Shown: positions 8,812 to 16,990 of the stretch, piece after piece | Layout: every line of letters starts with the position of its first letter | Position numbering within the stretch: the first letter of the stretch is position 1 | Source: an uncultured Allobaculum sp. | GTDB lineage: Bacteria; Bacillota_I; Bacilli_A; Erysipelotrichales; Erysipelotrichaceae | Direction of reading: 5' to 3' | Assembly: GCA_910577085.1 (NCBI GenBank) | Contig: CAJTLE010000006.1 | Span: forward strand, 1-53,124 | DNA: 53,124 nt | Position numbers and translations under genes: made by a program | Notes under the pieces: generated by a model | Told to the model about the DNA's origin: nothing | What the model saw: only the letters and a program-made list of their open reading frames with translations | Database searches by the model: none

Positions 8812-8859
8812 ATCAGACTAAAATAGAATCAGACTAAAAAGAAATCAGTCTGAAAACGA
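8812..8859. repeat. 16-bp tandem repeat, three copies
   Basis: ATCAGACTAAAATAGA (8812-8827), ATCAGACTAAAAAGAA (8828-8843) and a diverged ATCAGTCTGAAAACGA (8844-8859) follow head to tail in the gap between pfkA and the second lipoprotein. This 393-bp gap (8621-9013) holds no supported gene. Further on GGTCTGAC (8953-8960) and GTCAGACC (8987-8994) form an 8-bp inverted repeat just before the lipoprotein ribosome site. Confidence 0.7.
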
Positions 8860-9013
8860 GTCTTCAGAATCAACTGCATGGCCGCTTTTGCGATCAAAGA
8901 AATCATCCTTATTTATCCAACGCAGAAAATAAGAGAATATTCCGGGCAGATGGGTCTGACGAATTGATTTTCTGGCTTTAAATAAAGTCAGACCATCGGG
9001 GGAGGTTCTTATT

Positions 9014-9616
9014 ATGAAAAAACCATTCTTATCTGCCATCCTGCTCAGCTTTGCCTTAGCAGCTGCAGGATGCTCTTCAAGTTCTGATACTTCTACAAGC
9101 TCTGCTAAAAATGATTCTTCTGTTGAGGTCTCTGTCGTTTCCGAAAACAATGAATCCAAAGAATCCACAGTCAAAGGAACCGAAACAGATACTACAGAAG
9201 ATCAAGTCGTTCCACTGTTTAATTTTGAACCGATCAAGACTGCTTTACAGGATCAGAATTTTTCTCTCAAAGACGAAAATTATAAAGATGCTGCCATGAC
9301 ACTGACTGCCGAAGGGGGAGACGGAACCTTTGATGTCCGTGCTGAAAAATTTGAAACGGCTGAGGATGCCGAAAAATCTTACGCCCAGGCGATCAGTGAA
9401 CTGGAAAACGATTCTTACCAGCTGGTCAATGCTTACAGTACTGACACCACCGATCTGACCATTCTGATCAATGATGTCAACAATGTTTACGCCCTGGTTG
9501 GTGTCGATAAAGAATCCACTGACGTTTATATTCTGCAGGACATTCTCGAAGGAGCCGAACCAACTGTTCTGAACGCTATGAAGAGTCTTGGTTTCAATAT
9601 CGGGGATGCCGAATAA
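9014..9616 (+). CDS. Small secreted lipoprotein, unknown function
   Basis: A 200-residue protein with a type II signal peptide ending in A17-A18-G19-C20, so it is probably anchored outside the membrane at Cys20. A low-complexity Ser/Thr/Glu-rich linker covers about 21-65. The rest is an acidic alpha/beta domain containing FETAEDAEKSYAQAISEL and VNNVYALVGVDKES; this pattern recalls small extracellular domains of Gram-positive lipoproteins, but I cannot name the family. GGGGGAGG precedes the ATG. The architecture (signal, disordered linker, one domain) is the same as in the 348-residue lipoprotein at 2116, though the domains are not clearly related. Confidence 0.78.
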   Translation: MKKPFLSAILLSFALAAAGCSSSSDTSTSSAKNDSSVEVSVVSENNESKESTVKGTETDTTEDQVVPLFNFEPIKTALQDQNFSLKDENYKDAAMTLTAEGGDGTFDVRAEKFETAEDAEKSYAQAISELENDSYQLVNAYSTDTTDLTILINDVNNVYALVGVDKESTDVYILQDILEGAEPTVLNAMKSLGFNIGDAE

Positions 9617-10062
9617 TCGAACAGCCCAATAGCCTAATCGTCGAACAGCTGAACAGCCCAACAGTTCAATAGCTGAACAATCATAGAGTCCGCCAGAATC
9701 TGCCACTTTTATCCATTTGTGGACGAACTTCCAGACCTGTTTCCAATTCATCAGGAGAATCTGAGGCTTCAATTCCTGAGGCTTCCAGTTCTCCTGATTT
9801 TTTTAGTTTCCAGCTCCTGTTTCTTTCCATTTCTCTTTTGAATCGATCCGTACCGAAATGAGTCAGATGCTCTCTGTCAGACAGGGGACTATAATGAGGG
9901 AGCTCAGTCTCAAACAAGTAAAGACAGTGAACACAGAGCAGAGATAGAGAAGACAAAGATTGAATCCGAAATGAAAAATTTGGTCCTTGTGATCCGACAG
10001 GATTTGATCCATGAGATTCGGTCCATGTGAATTCGATTGATATAAACAGGGAGGAAGAGAAA
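9617..10062. other. Intergenic region with short degenerate repeats
   Basis: Directly after the lipoprotein stop (9617-9685) comes a low-complexity stretch built from variants of GAACAGCCCAATAGC. A terminator lies at 9750-9804. Further on a perfect TATAAT (about 9890) without a clear -35 may be a relic promoter for the threonine aldolase pseudogene. No gene is supported; open frames on the minus strand here are repeat-driven. Confidence 0.5.
9750..9804 (+). terminator. Intrinsic terminator downstream of the lipoprotein
   Basis: ATCAGGAGAA (9750-9759) pairs with TTCTCCTGAT (9789-9798) and is followed by a run of T. The loop contains a direct repeat of CTGAGGCTTC. Confidence 0.7.
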
Positions 10063-10932
10063 ATGATTTGTTTTCGTTCAGATTACAGCCAGGGAGCACA
10101 TCCAAAAGTACTAGAGGCCTTAACCAGAACCAATTTGGAACATACAGATGGCTACGGAATGGACGAACATTGTTTCCATGCCGAACAGATGATCAGGATC
10201 TGATTGGAAATCCTGACTGCAAAGTCCATATGATGGTTGGCGGAACGCCATGTAATGTCACCTTCATTGCAGCAGCACTCAAACCGTATGAATCCGTCAT
10301 TTCTCCGCGCACTGGTCATATTTATACGCATGAAACTGGTGCTGTTGAAGGGACCGGCCATCGTATCGTTGCGATGGAAGGGGCTGCTGCTTTATGTAGA
10401 TGGGGCAAGATTAGGCACAGCCTTGACCGCAAATGCCAATGATCTTTCCATTCAGGAACTGGCAAAGCTTTGTGATGCGTTCTATCTTGGCGGCACCAAG
10501 AATGGAGCCCTGCTTGGTGAAGCTCTGGTGATTCAGAATCCAGAAATCAATGAAGATTTTCGCTGGATGATCAAACGGCAGTGCGGAATGCTGGCAAAAG
10601 GACGATTAATCGGCGCTCAGTTTGAAACTTTGTTAGAAGGCGGAGAGCAGAGTTTGTATTTTGAGATGGCCAGACATGCCAATGAAATGGCCGAAAAACT
10701 CAAAAAGGGGCTGATGGATCTTGGCGTTTCGTTTTACAGTGATTCCCAGACCAATCAGCTTTTCCCGATTCTTCCAGCCGCTGTTGTCAAAGAACTGGAA
10801 AAAGACTTCTTCTTTTATGAATGGGCCCCCGAAAAGGATGGCATGATCGCCATTCGCCTGGTAACCGGCTGGGGAACTTCTGAAAGTGATGTCGATGCTC
10901 TCCTGTCGGCTTTACAGAAACTGAGGGCGTAA
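10063..10932 (+). pseudogene. Low-specificity L-threonine aldolase, frameshifted and internally deleted
   Basis: The intact family splits threonine to glycine and acetaldehyde with PLP. Translation from the ATG at 10063 (GGGAGG upstream) gives MICFRSDYSQGAHPKVLEAL and goes on to a TGA at 10201. One missing base near 10198 explains this: the next frame carries on with the expected DLIGNPDCKVHMMVGGTPC up to AMEG near 10380. A second break there joins directly to LLLYVDGARLGT in the first frame. This removes roughly 60-80 residues of the family, in a length not divisible by three. The last 184 residues are well kept, including the LGGTKNGALLGE segment expected to hold the PLP lysine. No functional enzyme is expected. 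The good conservation outside the breaks suggests recent decay. Confidence 0.88.
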
Positions 10933-10999
10933 ACAACCGGAGGGAATGCTTTGGCCAGAGATCTTTCAAAGACTCGCAAAGAAAACTGGAGGAGAAATA

Positions 11000-11785
11000 A
11001 TGAGTAAACATATGCGAGTGAACGGACAGCTCCTTCAGCTTGATAAAACGTTCAATCAACTCAAATCCAGACAGAAAGAAAAGATATTTCGGTGGATGTT
11101 TGAAGAAACAAAAGCGTTTTATCAAAAACATGGCCGATTCCCTACACAGAAGGAAGAATTTCAAATTGTCTTTGCGGTCTACGCGCGGATTGAAGCGGCC
11201 AATATCTGGATCCCTGATTCTGAAATTTTTGAACGCTATCATAAAAAGCGCAAATCTATCTGCAAGTCTGTTCGTAGAGAAGAAGTTCGCAATGCGCATC
11301 TTCTACAGCGTACCGCAATGATCACTCTATGCCTGGTCTGTAAGGGGAATGAGGTTCTGGTGGTTGAAAAGAGAAAAAGAAACCGCCCGATTCTGACGTT
11401 TCCAGGCGGAGATGTTCTGGAGCAGGAAGCCTTTGGTGATGCGGTGGTTCGCAATGTTTTTGAACAGACGAGAATTCTTATTCAAAATCCAGTCATGAAA
11501 GGGATCTTTCACTGGCAGCAGGAGGACATCCATCATGTTTGTCTGCTTTACCTGGCTGGTCAGTTTGAGGGACGCCTGAAAGCGACAAAAGCGACAAAAG
11601 CGACATCAAAGACATCTGAGACATCAGAAGATTCCGGCCAGATTCAGGCGGAGAAGATCTTCTGGATCACACGATCGGAACTGGAGCAGAAGAATCTGAG
11701 TTCCGGGATGCGGCAGGTTCTGAAGATGATGGAGAGCCCCGCGTTTTCAGAATGTTATGCGAGCCTCAAAGACGAAGAAGTCTAG
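11000..11785 (+). CDS. Nudix-fold protein with degenerate Nudix box
   Basis: A 261-residue protein. The N-terminal ~95 residues are helical and basic and not recognised. From about residue 107 a Nudix-like domain follows (ITLCLVCKGNEVLVVEKRKRNRPILTFPGG). The Nudix box at 137-159 keeps G, the first E and the R, but the core REUxEE reads R-N-V-F-E-Q and the last G is R, so part of the metal site is gone. A Lys-Ala-Thr microrepeat (KATKATKATSKTSETSED) interrupts the domain. Hydrolase activity is doubtful; a sensor or binding role is possible, as in other catalytically dead Nudix proteins. GGAGG seven bases before 11000 sets the start; the ATG at 10946 is weaker. It follows the aldolase pseudogene closely. 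Confidence 0.65.
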   Translation: MSKHMRVNGQLLQLDKTFNQLKSRQKEKIFRWMFEETKAFYQKHGRFPTQKEEFQIVFAVYARIEAANIWIPDSEIFERYHKKRKSICKSVRREEVRNAHLLQRTAMITLCLVCKGNEVLVVEKRKRNRPILTFPGGDVLEQEAFGDAVVRNVFEQTRILIQNPVMKGIFHWQQEDIHHVCLLYLAGQFEGRLKATKATKATSKTSETSEDSGQIQAEKIFWITRSELEQKNLSSGMRQVLKMMESPAFSECYASLKDEEV

Positions 11786-11839
11786 AAGTACATCCCCTCC
11801 AAGAACATTCAAAAGAATAGCCACAAGAAATCAAAAAAG

Positions 11840-11886
11840 AACGCGCCGGATCGACAGTTTAACTGTTCGATCTGGCGCGTTTTATT
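11840..11886. terminator. Bidirectional terminator between the Nudix-like gene and the dap operon
   Basis: AACGCGCC...GGCGCGTT with an inner GATCGAACAGT/ACTGTTCGATC-type stem forms a long hairpin. TTTTATT follows on the plus strand and TTCTTTTTT on the minus strand, so it can end both convergent units. A second perfect stem (AAGGCATCA/TGATGCCTT) lies near 11918-11945, between this and the dapH stop. Confidence 0.85.
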
Positions 11887-11978
11887 CGAAATTCAAGATT
11901 GTGATTCAAGATGGATTCAAGGCATCACATGATCAAATGATGCCTTGCAAGCTGTTGATTTACCAAGCTAAATGCATG

Positions 11979-12662
11979 CTAAATGGTGCGCAGGGCATCA
12001 ACAAGTTCGGTTTTGGCACTGGCTTTGGCGTCTTTCATCTTGATGACTTTGGCTGGACAGCCGGCCACTACCGCATTGGCGGGAACATCGTCGATAACAA
12101 CCGCACCGGCAGCAACGACCGCATTTTCACCGATGTGGCAGCCTTCAATAACGACCGCATTGGCACCGATCATGACATTGTCTTCTACAATGACAGGGGT
12201 GGCACTGGCAGGTTCAATGACGCCGGCCAGAACCGTTCCGGCACCGATATGGCAGTGTTTTTTCACGATTGCACGACCACCAAGAACAGCCCCCATGTCG
12301 ATCATGGTGCCTTCTCCGATTTCAGCGCCGATATTGATGATTGCTCCCATCATGATGACGGCGTTATCCCCAATGGTGACATGATCACGGATGATGGCCC
12401 CTGGTTCAATGCGGGCATTGATTCCTTTTAAATCCAGTAAAGGAACGGCCGAATTGCGCATCTGGTTTTCAACGACATAGTCTTTGATGATGGCTTCGTT
12501 TTCTTTGAGAATGGGTTCAATTACGCTCCAGTCCCCAAAAACGACGGAGCCAAATTTCTTACAGCCGGGAAAGTCGATCTCCTGGTCACTGTCGATATAG
12601 ACTTTGACGGGTGTTTTCTTTTTTGCGTTGACAATAAACTGAATGATTTCCTGTGCTTCCAT
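11979..12662 (-). CDS. dapH: Tetrahydrodipicolinate N-acetyltransferase (DapH)
   Basis: Acetylates tetrahydrodipicolinate with acetyl-CoA, the step that sends lysine/DAP synthesis into the acetylated branch. The 227-residue chain has the DapH N-terminal helical domain (MEAQEIIQFIVNAKKKTPVKVY), the diagnostic NSAVPLLDLKGINARIEPGAIIRD segment, then a long left-handed beta-helix of hexapeptide repeats (IGDNAV, IGEGTM, IGAGTV, IGANAV, IGENAV). It closely follows the Bacillus subtilis DapH pattern. The start at 12662 is chosen because GGAGG lies seven bases upstream; an ATG two codons earlier touches that site. It is the last gene of the lysA-dapFABH unit; the later-acting aminotransferase and deacetylase are not in the window. 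Confidence 0.94.
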   Translation of the reverse strand: MEAQEIIQFIVNAKKKTPVKVYIDSDQEIDFPGCKKFGSVVFGDWSVIEPILKENEAIIKDYVVENQMRNSAVPLLDLKGINARIEPGAIIRDHVTIGDNAVIMMGAIINIGAEIGEGTMIDMGAVLGGRAIVKKHCHIGAGTVLAGVIEPASATPVIVEDNVMIGANAVVIEGCHIGENAVVAAGAVVIDDVPANAVVAGCPAKVIKMKDAKASAKTELVDALRTI

Positions 12663-12668
12663 GAGCAT

Positions 12669-12851
12669 TCCTCCATGATAGATAATTGGTACATGATAGA
12701 TGATCGATACAGGGACCGAATCGATAACGAATGGATCGGTATCAAATCGATCACAAATAGATCAATACCGAATAAATCAATACCGAATGAAATGGATCTG
12801 GCTTTTCCGGGTAAGAAAAATCAGATCCATTCTTTTTGCTTTTTTGACTGA
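12669..12851. repeat. Short repeats between dapB and dapH
   Basis: CATGATAGAT occurs at 12674-12683 and again at 12692-12701. Variants of ATCAATACCGAAT occur head to tail near 12760-12786. AATGGATCTG and CAGATCCATT (near 12789-12831) form a 10-bp hairpin followed by T-rich sequence only on the plus strand, where no gene ends. It may be an mRNA structure separating dapB from dapH. Confidence 0.55.
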
Positions 12852-13562
12852 CTAACCAACCAGATCGGTCATGTTGTACAGACCGTTAGGTTTTCCTTCC
12901 ATAAATTCGGCTGCCGCAATGGCTCCGTTGACAAAGATCTGACGGGAGTTGGCATTGTGGCTTAAGACAAGCTCTTCATCTGGTCCGAAGAAGCTGACTT
13001 CATGACGACCGGCAATATTGCCGCCGCGAACCGCATGGATGCCAATTTCTTTTTCGCGAACGCCGGTTCTGCCGTTGCGGCCATAGACTTTTTTGAATTC
13101 ATTGTCAGGATCGATGGCTTCTGCCAGCGCAAGCGCGGTGCCACTAGGCGCATCGATTTTCTGGTTATGATGGGTTTCGACAATTTCAATGTCCCATTTG
13201 TCTTTCAAAAGCTGGCTGGCTTTGGCGGCCAGGCTGGTCAGCAGAGCGATGCCTAAGGAATAGTTGGCCGCAAAGAAAACAGGATTGGTTTTGGCCAGAT
13301 CACCGAGCAGGGCTTTCTGTTCCTCACTGAAACCGGTGGTTCCTTCAATCAGCACAATGTCTTTGCCTGCGATGGCTTTGGATACCCACTCCAGGTTGTC
13401 CGGGTGAGAGAAGTCGAGAACCAGATCCACCTGATCAATCTGATCAATCAGTCCATTTGGATCAAAAGCATCGACGTTGGCCAGAACCGTATGGCCGTGT
13501 TTAATGGCCGTATTCTTTAACAGCTGGCCCATGCGGCCTTTGCCGACAATTACGATATTCAT
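12852..13562 (-). CDS. dapB: 4-hydroxy-tetrahydrodipicolinate reductase
   Basis: Reduces the DapA product with NAD(P)H to tetrahydrodipicolinate. The 236-residue protein begins with the nucleotide-binding VGKGRMGQLL, carries EGTTGFS, and has the catalytic THHNQKIDAPSGTAL segment with the conserved His pair and Lys. It is at the short end for the family (E. coli 273), with a compact N-terminal half. The start ATG overlaps the dapA stop at 13562, so the two are translationally coupled. It lies third in the order dapF-dapA-dapB after lysA and shares the upstream lysine riboswitch. Confidence 0.95.
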   Translation of the reverse strand: MNIVIVGKGRMGQLLKNTAIKHGHTVLANVDAFDPNGLIDQIDQVDLVLDFSHPDNLEWVSKAIAGKDIVLIEGTTGFSEEQKALLGDLAKTNPVFFAANYSLGIALLTSLAAKASQLLKDKWDIEIVETHHNQKIDAPSGTALALAEAIDPDNEFKKVYGRNGRTGVREKEIGIHAVRGGNIAGRHEVSFFGPDEELVLSHNANSRQIFVNGAIAAAEFMEGKPNGLYNMTDLVG

Positions 13563-14449
13563 TATTCAACCAGCCCCTTTTCCTGCAGGGAAGCCAACAG
13601 TTTGCGGCGGGTTTCCGGAGCCATTTCATAGAGCGGCAGACGGTATTTTCCAACTTCCATACCCAACATGTTCATGGCTTCTTTAATTGGAATTGGGTTG
13701 ACCTCAATAAACAGATTGTGGATGATATCCAGCAAGTCTAATTGCGTGGCTCTGGCAGACGCATAGTCGCCATCCAGGCAGGACTGAGCGATCTGGTGGG
13801 TTTCCTGAGGCAGAATGTTGGCCAGAACGGAAATGACGCCCGAAGAGCCAAGGGACATCATGGGCACGATGATGTCATCGTTTCCGGAATACATCACGAA
13901 GTCATCATTTAAAAACCGGGCGATATCTGTGGCATAGGACAAATTACCGCTGGCTTCTTTGATGCCCTGAATCATTGGATGCTGGCTCAGACGTTCTACC
14001 GCATTGACGGAAATCGAGCAGCCGGTGCGTCCTGGAATGTTATAGAGAATGATTGGAATGTTGACGGCATCCGCAACGGTGGTGAAGTGGCGGATCATGC
14101 CTTCATTGTTTGCTTTGTTATAGTACGGGGAAATCAGAAGCAGACCATCTGCACCCATGTTCTGATATTTCAGGGCTTTTTCGAGCTGGGTCTGGGTGCA
14201 GTTGGAACCAGCGCCAACGATAATTGGAATGCGATGGTCAGCCGTAGCCAATGCGCAGGCAACAACCGCATCATCTTCTTCATGAGACATGGTGGAAGAC
14301 TCACCTGTTGTTCCTAAAACCAGGAGGCCATCGGTTCCATTTTCGATATGCCAGTTGATCAGCTCACGCAGTTTTTTGAAGTTCACCGTTCCATCTGGAT
14401 GGAATGGGGTAATTAAAGCAACGATTGATCCTTTTGGCAGATTAGTCAT
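13562..14449 (-). CDS. dapA: 4-hydroxy-tetrahydrodipicolinate synthase
   Basis: Condenses pyruvate and aspartate semialdehyde, the first committed step to lysine. The 295-residue TIM-barrel protein shows LGTTGESSTM, the catalytic Tyr in LYNIPGRTG and the Schiff-base Lys in GIKEASGN. The start at 14449 lies after GGAGAG; it begins inside the end of dapF and overlaps it by eight bases. An in-frame ATG at 14467 would add six residues but has no site. The gene is placed centrally in the operon. Feedback inhibition by lysine cannot be judged from the residues I can see. Confidence 0.96.
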   Translation of the reverse strand: MTNLPKGSIVALITPFHPDGTVNFKKLRELINWHIENGTDGLLVLGTTGESSTMSHEEDDAVVACALATADHRIPIIVGAGSNCTQTQLEKALKYQNMGADGLLLISPYYNKANNEGMIRHFTTVADAVNIPIILYNIPGRTGCSISVNAVERLSQHPMIQGIKEASGNLSYATDIARFLNDDFVMYSGNDDIIVPMMSLGSSGVISVLANILPQETHQIAQSCLDGDYASARATQLDLLDIIHNLFIEVNPIPIKEAMNMLGMEVGKYRLPLYEMAPETRRKLLASLQEKGLVE

Positions 14450-15257
14450 ATTCGTACTCTCCTTCAATAATTTTCCTGGCAGGACCCGTCATAAAGACGT
14501 GATCATTTTCTGCAATTTCAATTTCCAGTCCGGCTTTTTTCAGTTCGACGGACATTTTTTCTTTTGTTTTATTTAAAGCATGAGCCGTATAGGCACTCGC
14601 ACAGACTCCGGTTCCACAAGCTAAGGTGACACCGCACCCGCGCTCATAGGTCTGGACCTGTAAATGGGTATCATCGACAACGGTCACGAAGTTGACGTTG
14701 GTCTGTTCTTTGAACAGTGGGTGATGGCAGATTTTGCGGCCGACCTCTTCAATATCCCCTAAGGCATCGTCACAGAAAATGACGGTATGGACCGTGGACA
14801 TGAAAAAGGAATACAGGGTGTAAGTTTTGCCATCGATTTCCAGCGGATAGGCCCAGATTTTCTGATCGGTTCCAATCAGAGCCGGATCCCATAAGGGAGT
14901 ATCCATGTCGACCCGCACCTGGAAAGGATCCGGATTCAGAATCGAGATCACTTTTTCACCAGCCAGCGTCTGAACCGGGAAGGGATCAGGAAGATCAAAG
15001 CCATGGTCATAACAATAGCGGGCAAAGCAGCGGATGCCGTTGCCGCACATCGGGGCTCTTGAGCCATCCTGGTTGTAGTAAACCATTTCCAGCGGGTCTT
15101 TTTTAACAGCAATCAGCCCATCCGCACCAATGCCGGTATGCCGGTCGCAGACTTTGACGATAAAATCGATGGGATCGTCCAGGGCGGCAAAGCGTTCATA
15201 GTCAAGCATGATAAAGTCGTTGCCTGCACCATGGTATTTACAGACCGGAATTCTCAT
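14442..15257 (-). CDS. dapF: Diaminopimelate epimerase
   Basis: Interconverts LL- and meso-diaminopimelate without a cofactor by two cysteines. Both are present: Cys71 in MCGNGIRCF and Cys214 in LACGTGVCA. The 271-residue length is normal and the N-terminus KYHGAGNDFIMLD is typical. The ATG overlaps the lysA stop by four bases. The presence of dapF just after lysA means meso-DAP can be both made and used for lysine. Confidence 0.96.
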   Translation of the reverse strand: MRIPVCKYHGAGNDFIMLDYERFAALDDPIDFIVKVCDRHTGIGADGLIAVKKDPLEMVYYNQDGSRAPMCGNGIRCFARYCYDHGFDLPDPFPVQTLAGEKVISILNPDPFQVRVDMDTPLWDPALIGTDQKIWAYPLEIDGKTYTLYSFFMSTVHTVIFCDDALGDIEEVGRKICHHPLFKEQTNVNFVTVVDDTHLQVQTYERGCGVTLACGTGVCASAYTAHALNKTKEKMSVELKKAGLEIEIAENDHVFMTGPARKIIEGEYEYD

Positions 15258-16570
15258 TGCACTTCCTCCAGCACCACTGTTTCCCGCGCGATTAACTCAT
15301 CCAGGCTCTGGGGTTTGATCGCCCAGAAAATCTGGCCGTCTTTGACAAAGACTACCCCCGCAAAGGGCAGTTTGTTATAGTTGCTGGCCATCGAATAGCC
15401 ATAGGCACCGGTGGAATGAACCAGCAGCAGATCCCCGCTTTTGTATGGCTGAAGCAGAATGTTTTCCCCAAGCAGATCCCCGCTTTCGCAGCACTTGCCG
15501 GCAATGGTCACGGTTTCTGTTTTTTCGCTGTCCATATTGGTGGCGATATCAAAAGAATAGTCAGCCTGATAAAGAGCAGGGCGGATGTTATCGGTCATGC
15601 CGCCATCGATAAAAATGTATTTGCGGTTCTGGGTTTTCTTCAAAAAGCCAATCTCATACAGCTGATATCCCGCTTCGGCAACGATCGAACGGCCTGGTTC
15701 GATGCAGATCGTCTCAAATGAAAGATTCAGACGTTCTTTTTCCAGTTCGGCCTGGTGGACGATCTCCTGACAGATTTCGGCAATGGAAACAGGATGATCG
15801 GCATCGGTATACCAGACACCAAAGCCGCCGCCAAAATCAAGCGTGCGGGTAACCAGTCCAAAGGCATCTTCAAAGTCCCGCGCAAACTGGCAGACCTTTG
15901 TAATTTCGACCTTGAAGGCATCTTTTTCAAAAATCTGAGAGCCGATGTGGGCATGGAAGCCATCAAAAGAAATACCAGGGACAGCCTGCAGCACGGAAAC
16001 CACCTTGGCAATTTCATCCATTTTCAGAATCGAGATGCCAAATTTTGAATCGACATAGGCGGTCTGAATGTATTTATGGGTATGGGCTTCAACCCCTGGG
16101 TTGATGCGCAGCACGGTTTTGATCTGACAGCGTTCAAATTCGGGTTTCTGTTTTAAAGAAGCCAGAAGCTCAGCCTCCGTCAGGTTATCGACCACAATGG
16201 TTCCAACACCAAGTTTCAGAGCCATTTCCAGCTCCTGAACAGACTTGTTATTGCCATGGAAGTAGACTTTGCTTAAATCAGAGCCGGCTTTACAGGCAGT
16301 GTAGAGCTCACCGCCGCTGACCACATCCAGGCCAAGACCGTATTGAGCGCAAAGCTTGTACATCGCAATACAGGAAAACGCTTTGCTGGCATACAGAACC
16401 GATGTGTTGAACTTCTCACTTTGAAAGTTGTCGACGAATTCTTGCATGCGATCTTCAAGAGCGGCCTGATCGTAAATATAAAGTGGTGTATGACAACGCC
16501 TTGCTAATTCTGTGACGCTGACATTGCCGATCAGAGCCTGCCCGTTTCGGATTTCAATTCCGTTCTTCAT
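15254..16570 (-). CDS. lysA: Diaminopimelate decarboxylase
   Basis: Decarboxylates meso-DAP to L-lysine with PLP. The 438-residue protein has the Schiff-base Lys63 in YASKAFSC, HIGSQI, the phosphate-binding GGGFG, the CESGD active-site segment contributed across the dimer, and YGYSMASNYN. Length is normal. It is the first gene of the operon and its ATG follows AGGGAG, just after the riboswitch terminator, so lysine should shut off the whole unit by transcription termination. Confidence 0.96.
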   Translation of the reverse strand: MKNGIEIRNGQALIGNVSVTELARRCHTPLYIYDQAALEDRMQEFVDNFQSEKFNTSVLYASKAFSCIAMYKLCAQYGLGLDVVSGGELYTACKAGSDLSKVYFHGNNKSVQELEMALKLGVGTIVVDNLTEAELLASLKQKPEFERCQIKTVLRINPGVEAHTHKYIQTAYVDSKFGISILKMDEIAKVVSVLQAVPGISFDGFHAHIGSQIFEKDAFKVEITKVCQFARDFEDAFGLVTRTLDFGGGFGVWYTDADHPVSIAEICQEIVHQAELEKERLNLSFETICIEPGRSIVAEAGYQLYEIGFLKKTQNRKYIFIDGGMTDNIRPALYQADYSFDIATNMDSEKTETVTIAGKCCESGDLLGENILLQPYKSGDLLLVHSTGAYGYSMASNYNKLPFAGVVFVKDGQIFWAIKPQSLDELIARETVVLEEVQ

Positions 16571-16582
16571 AAATCTCCCTCC

Positions 16583-16619
16583 AAAAAAAAGCAGTGAAAT
16601 AGATCGACTATCTCACTGA
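16583..16619 (-). terminator. Regulated terminator of the lysine riboswitch
   Basis: On the minus strand CAGTGAGATAG and CTATTTCACTG form an 11-bp stem with a five-base loop, followed by CTTTTTTTT. It lies about 13 bp before the lysA ATG and directly after the aptamer, the layout of riboswitches that act by termination. Confidence 0.9.
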
Positions 16620-16637
16620 AGAACATTCTCATCGGTG

Positions 16638-16800
16638 GTGATAGCCCTCCTACAAGCGGTCTTGTAGACAGTCCAGAAGATATTTTCCGCTGGCCCACCG
16701 GATTTCCACGCCTGAAAATCCAGTTCGGCACCTTTGCTTAATGCCAGGTCAGACGCCTGCCGGCTTCCTTGACATCAGTCATTGGTGCAACCTCTATCGC
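16638..16800 (-). ncRNA. Lysine riboswitch (L box)
   Basis: Read on the minus strand, the leader starts GATAGAGGTTGCA and contains AAGGAAGCCGGCAGGCG, AAAGGTGCCGAA, GTGGGCCAGCGGAAAATA and GACTGTCTACAAG...CTTGTAGGAGGGCTATC. These are the conserved blocks of the lysC-type L box, with the closing P1 stem GATAG/CTATC. It binds lysine in known members. It controls lysA-dapF-dapA-dapB-dapH through the terminator next to it. Confidence 0.93.
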
Positions 16801-16814
16801 TTTTCTTTTGTCCA

Positions 16815-16842
16815 ATCTTACCCGGAATTTGAATGAATACAA
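16815..16842 (-). promoter_or_regulatory. Promoter of the lysA-dapFABH operon
   Basis: On the minus strand TTGTAT (16837-16842) is followed after 16 bp by TAAGAT (16815-16820). This puts the transcription start only a few bases before the riboswitch aptamer. Confidence 0.7.
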
Positions 16843-16924
16843 ATAATTGAGCCGCAATTCGATCAAAATTCCGGAAAACACCTAAAAAAGATGGGAAATT
16901 CGACTCAATTTTTGAAACGGCATC

Positions 16925-16953
16925 GAAAAAAGCCAGACCCCGAAAGGCCTGGC
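16925..16953 (-). terminator. Terminator after the GTPase-NYN gene
   Basis: On the minus strand GCCAGGCC and GGTCTGGC form an eight-pair stem with one wobble, followed by TTTTTTCG, about 40 bp after the GTPase stop. Confidence 0.88.
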
Positions 16954-16990
16954 AAAGGAATATGAATTTAATTTTGAATCGATCCTTTTT

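Noticed and set aside
8845..9174. 109-codon minus-strand frame over the start of the lipoprotein
   Set aside because: The plus strand has a clear signal peptide and ribosome site; the minus frame only mirrors the Ser/Glu-rich linker.
9245..9956. Minus-strand frames over the repeats after the lipoprotein
   Set aside because: They are low-complexity translations of the GAACAGCCC-type repeats and have no ribosome site.
11757..12431. 224-codon plus-strand frame opposite dapH
   Set aside because: Its repetitive sequence mirrors the hexapeptide repeats of DapH; it also runs through a terminator.
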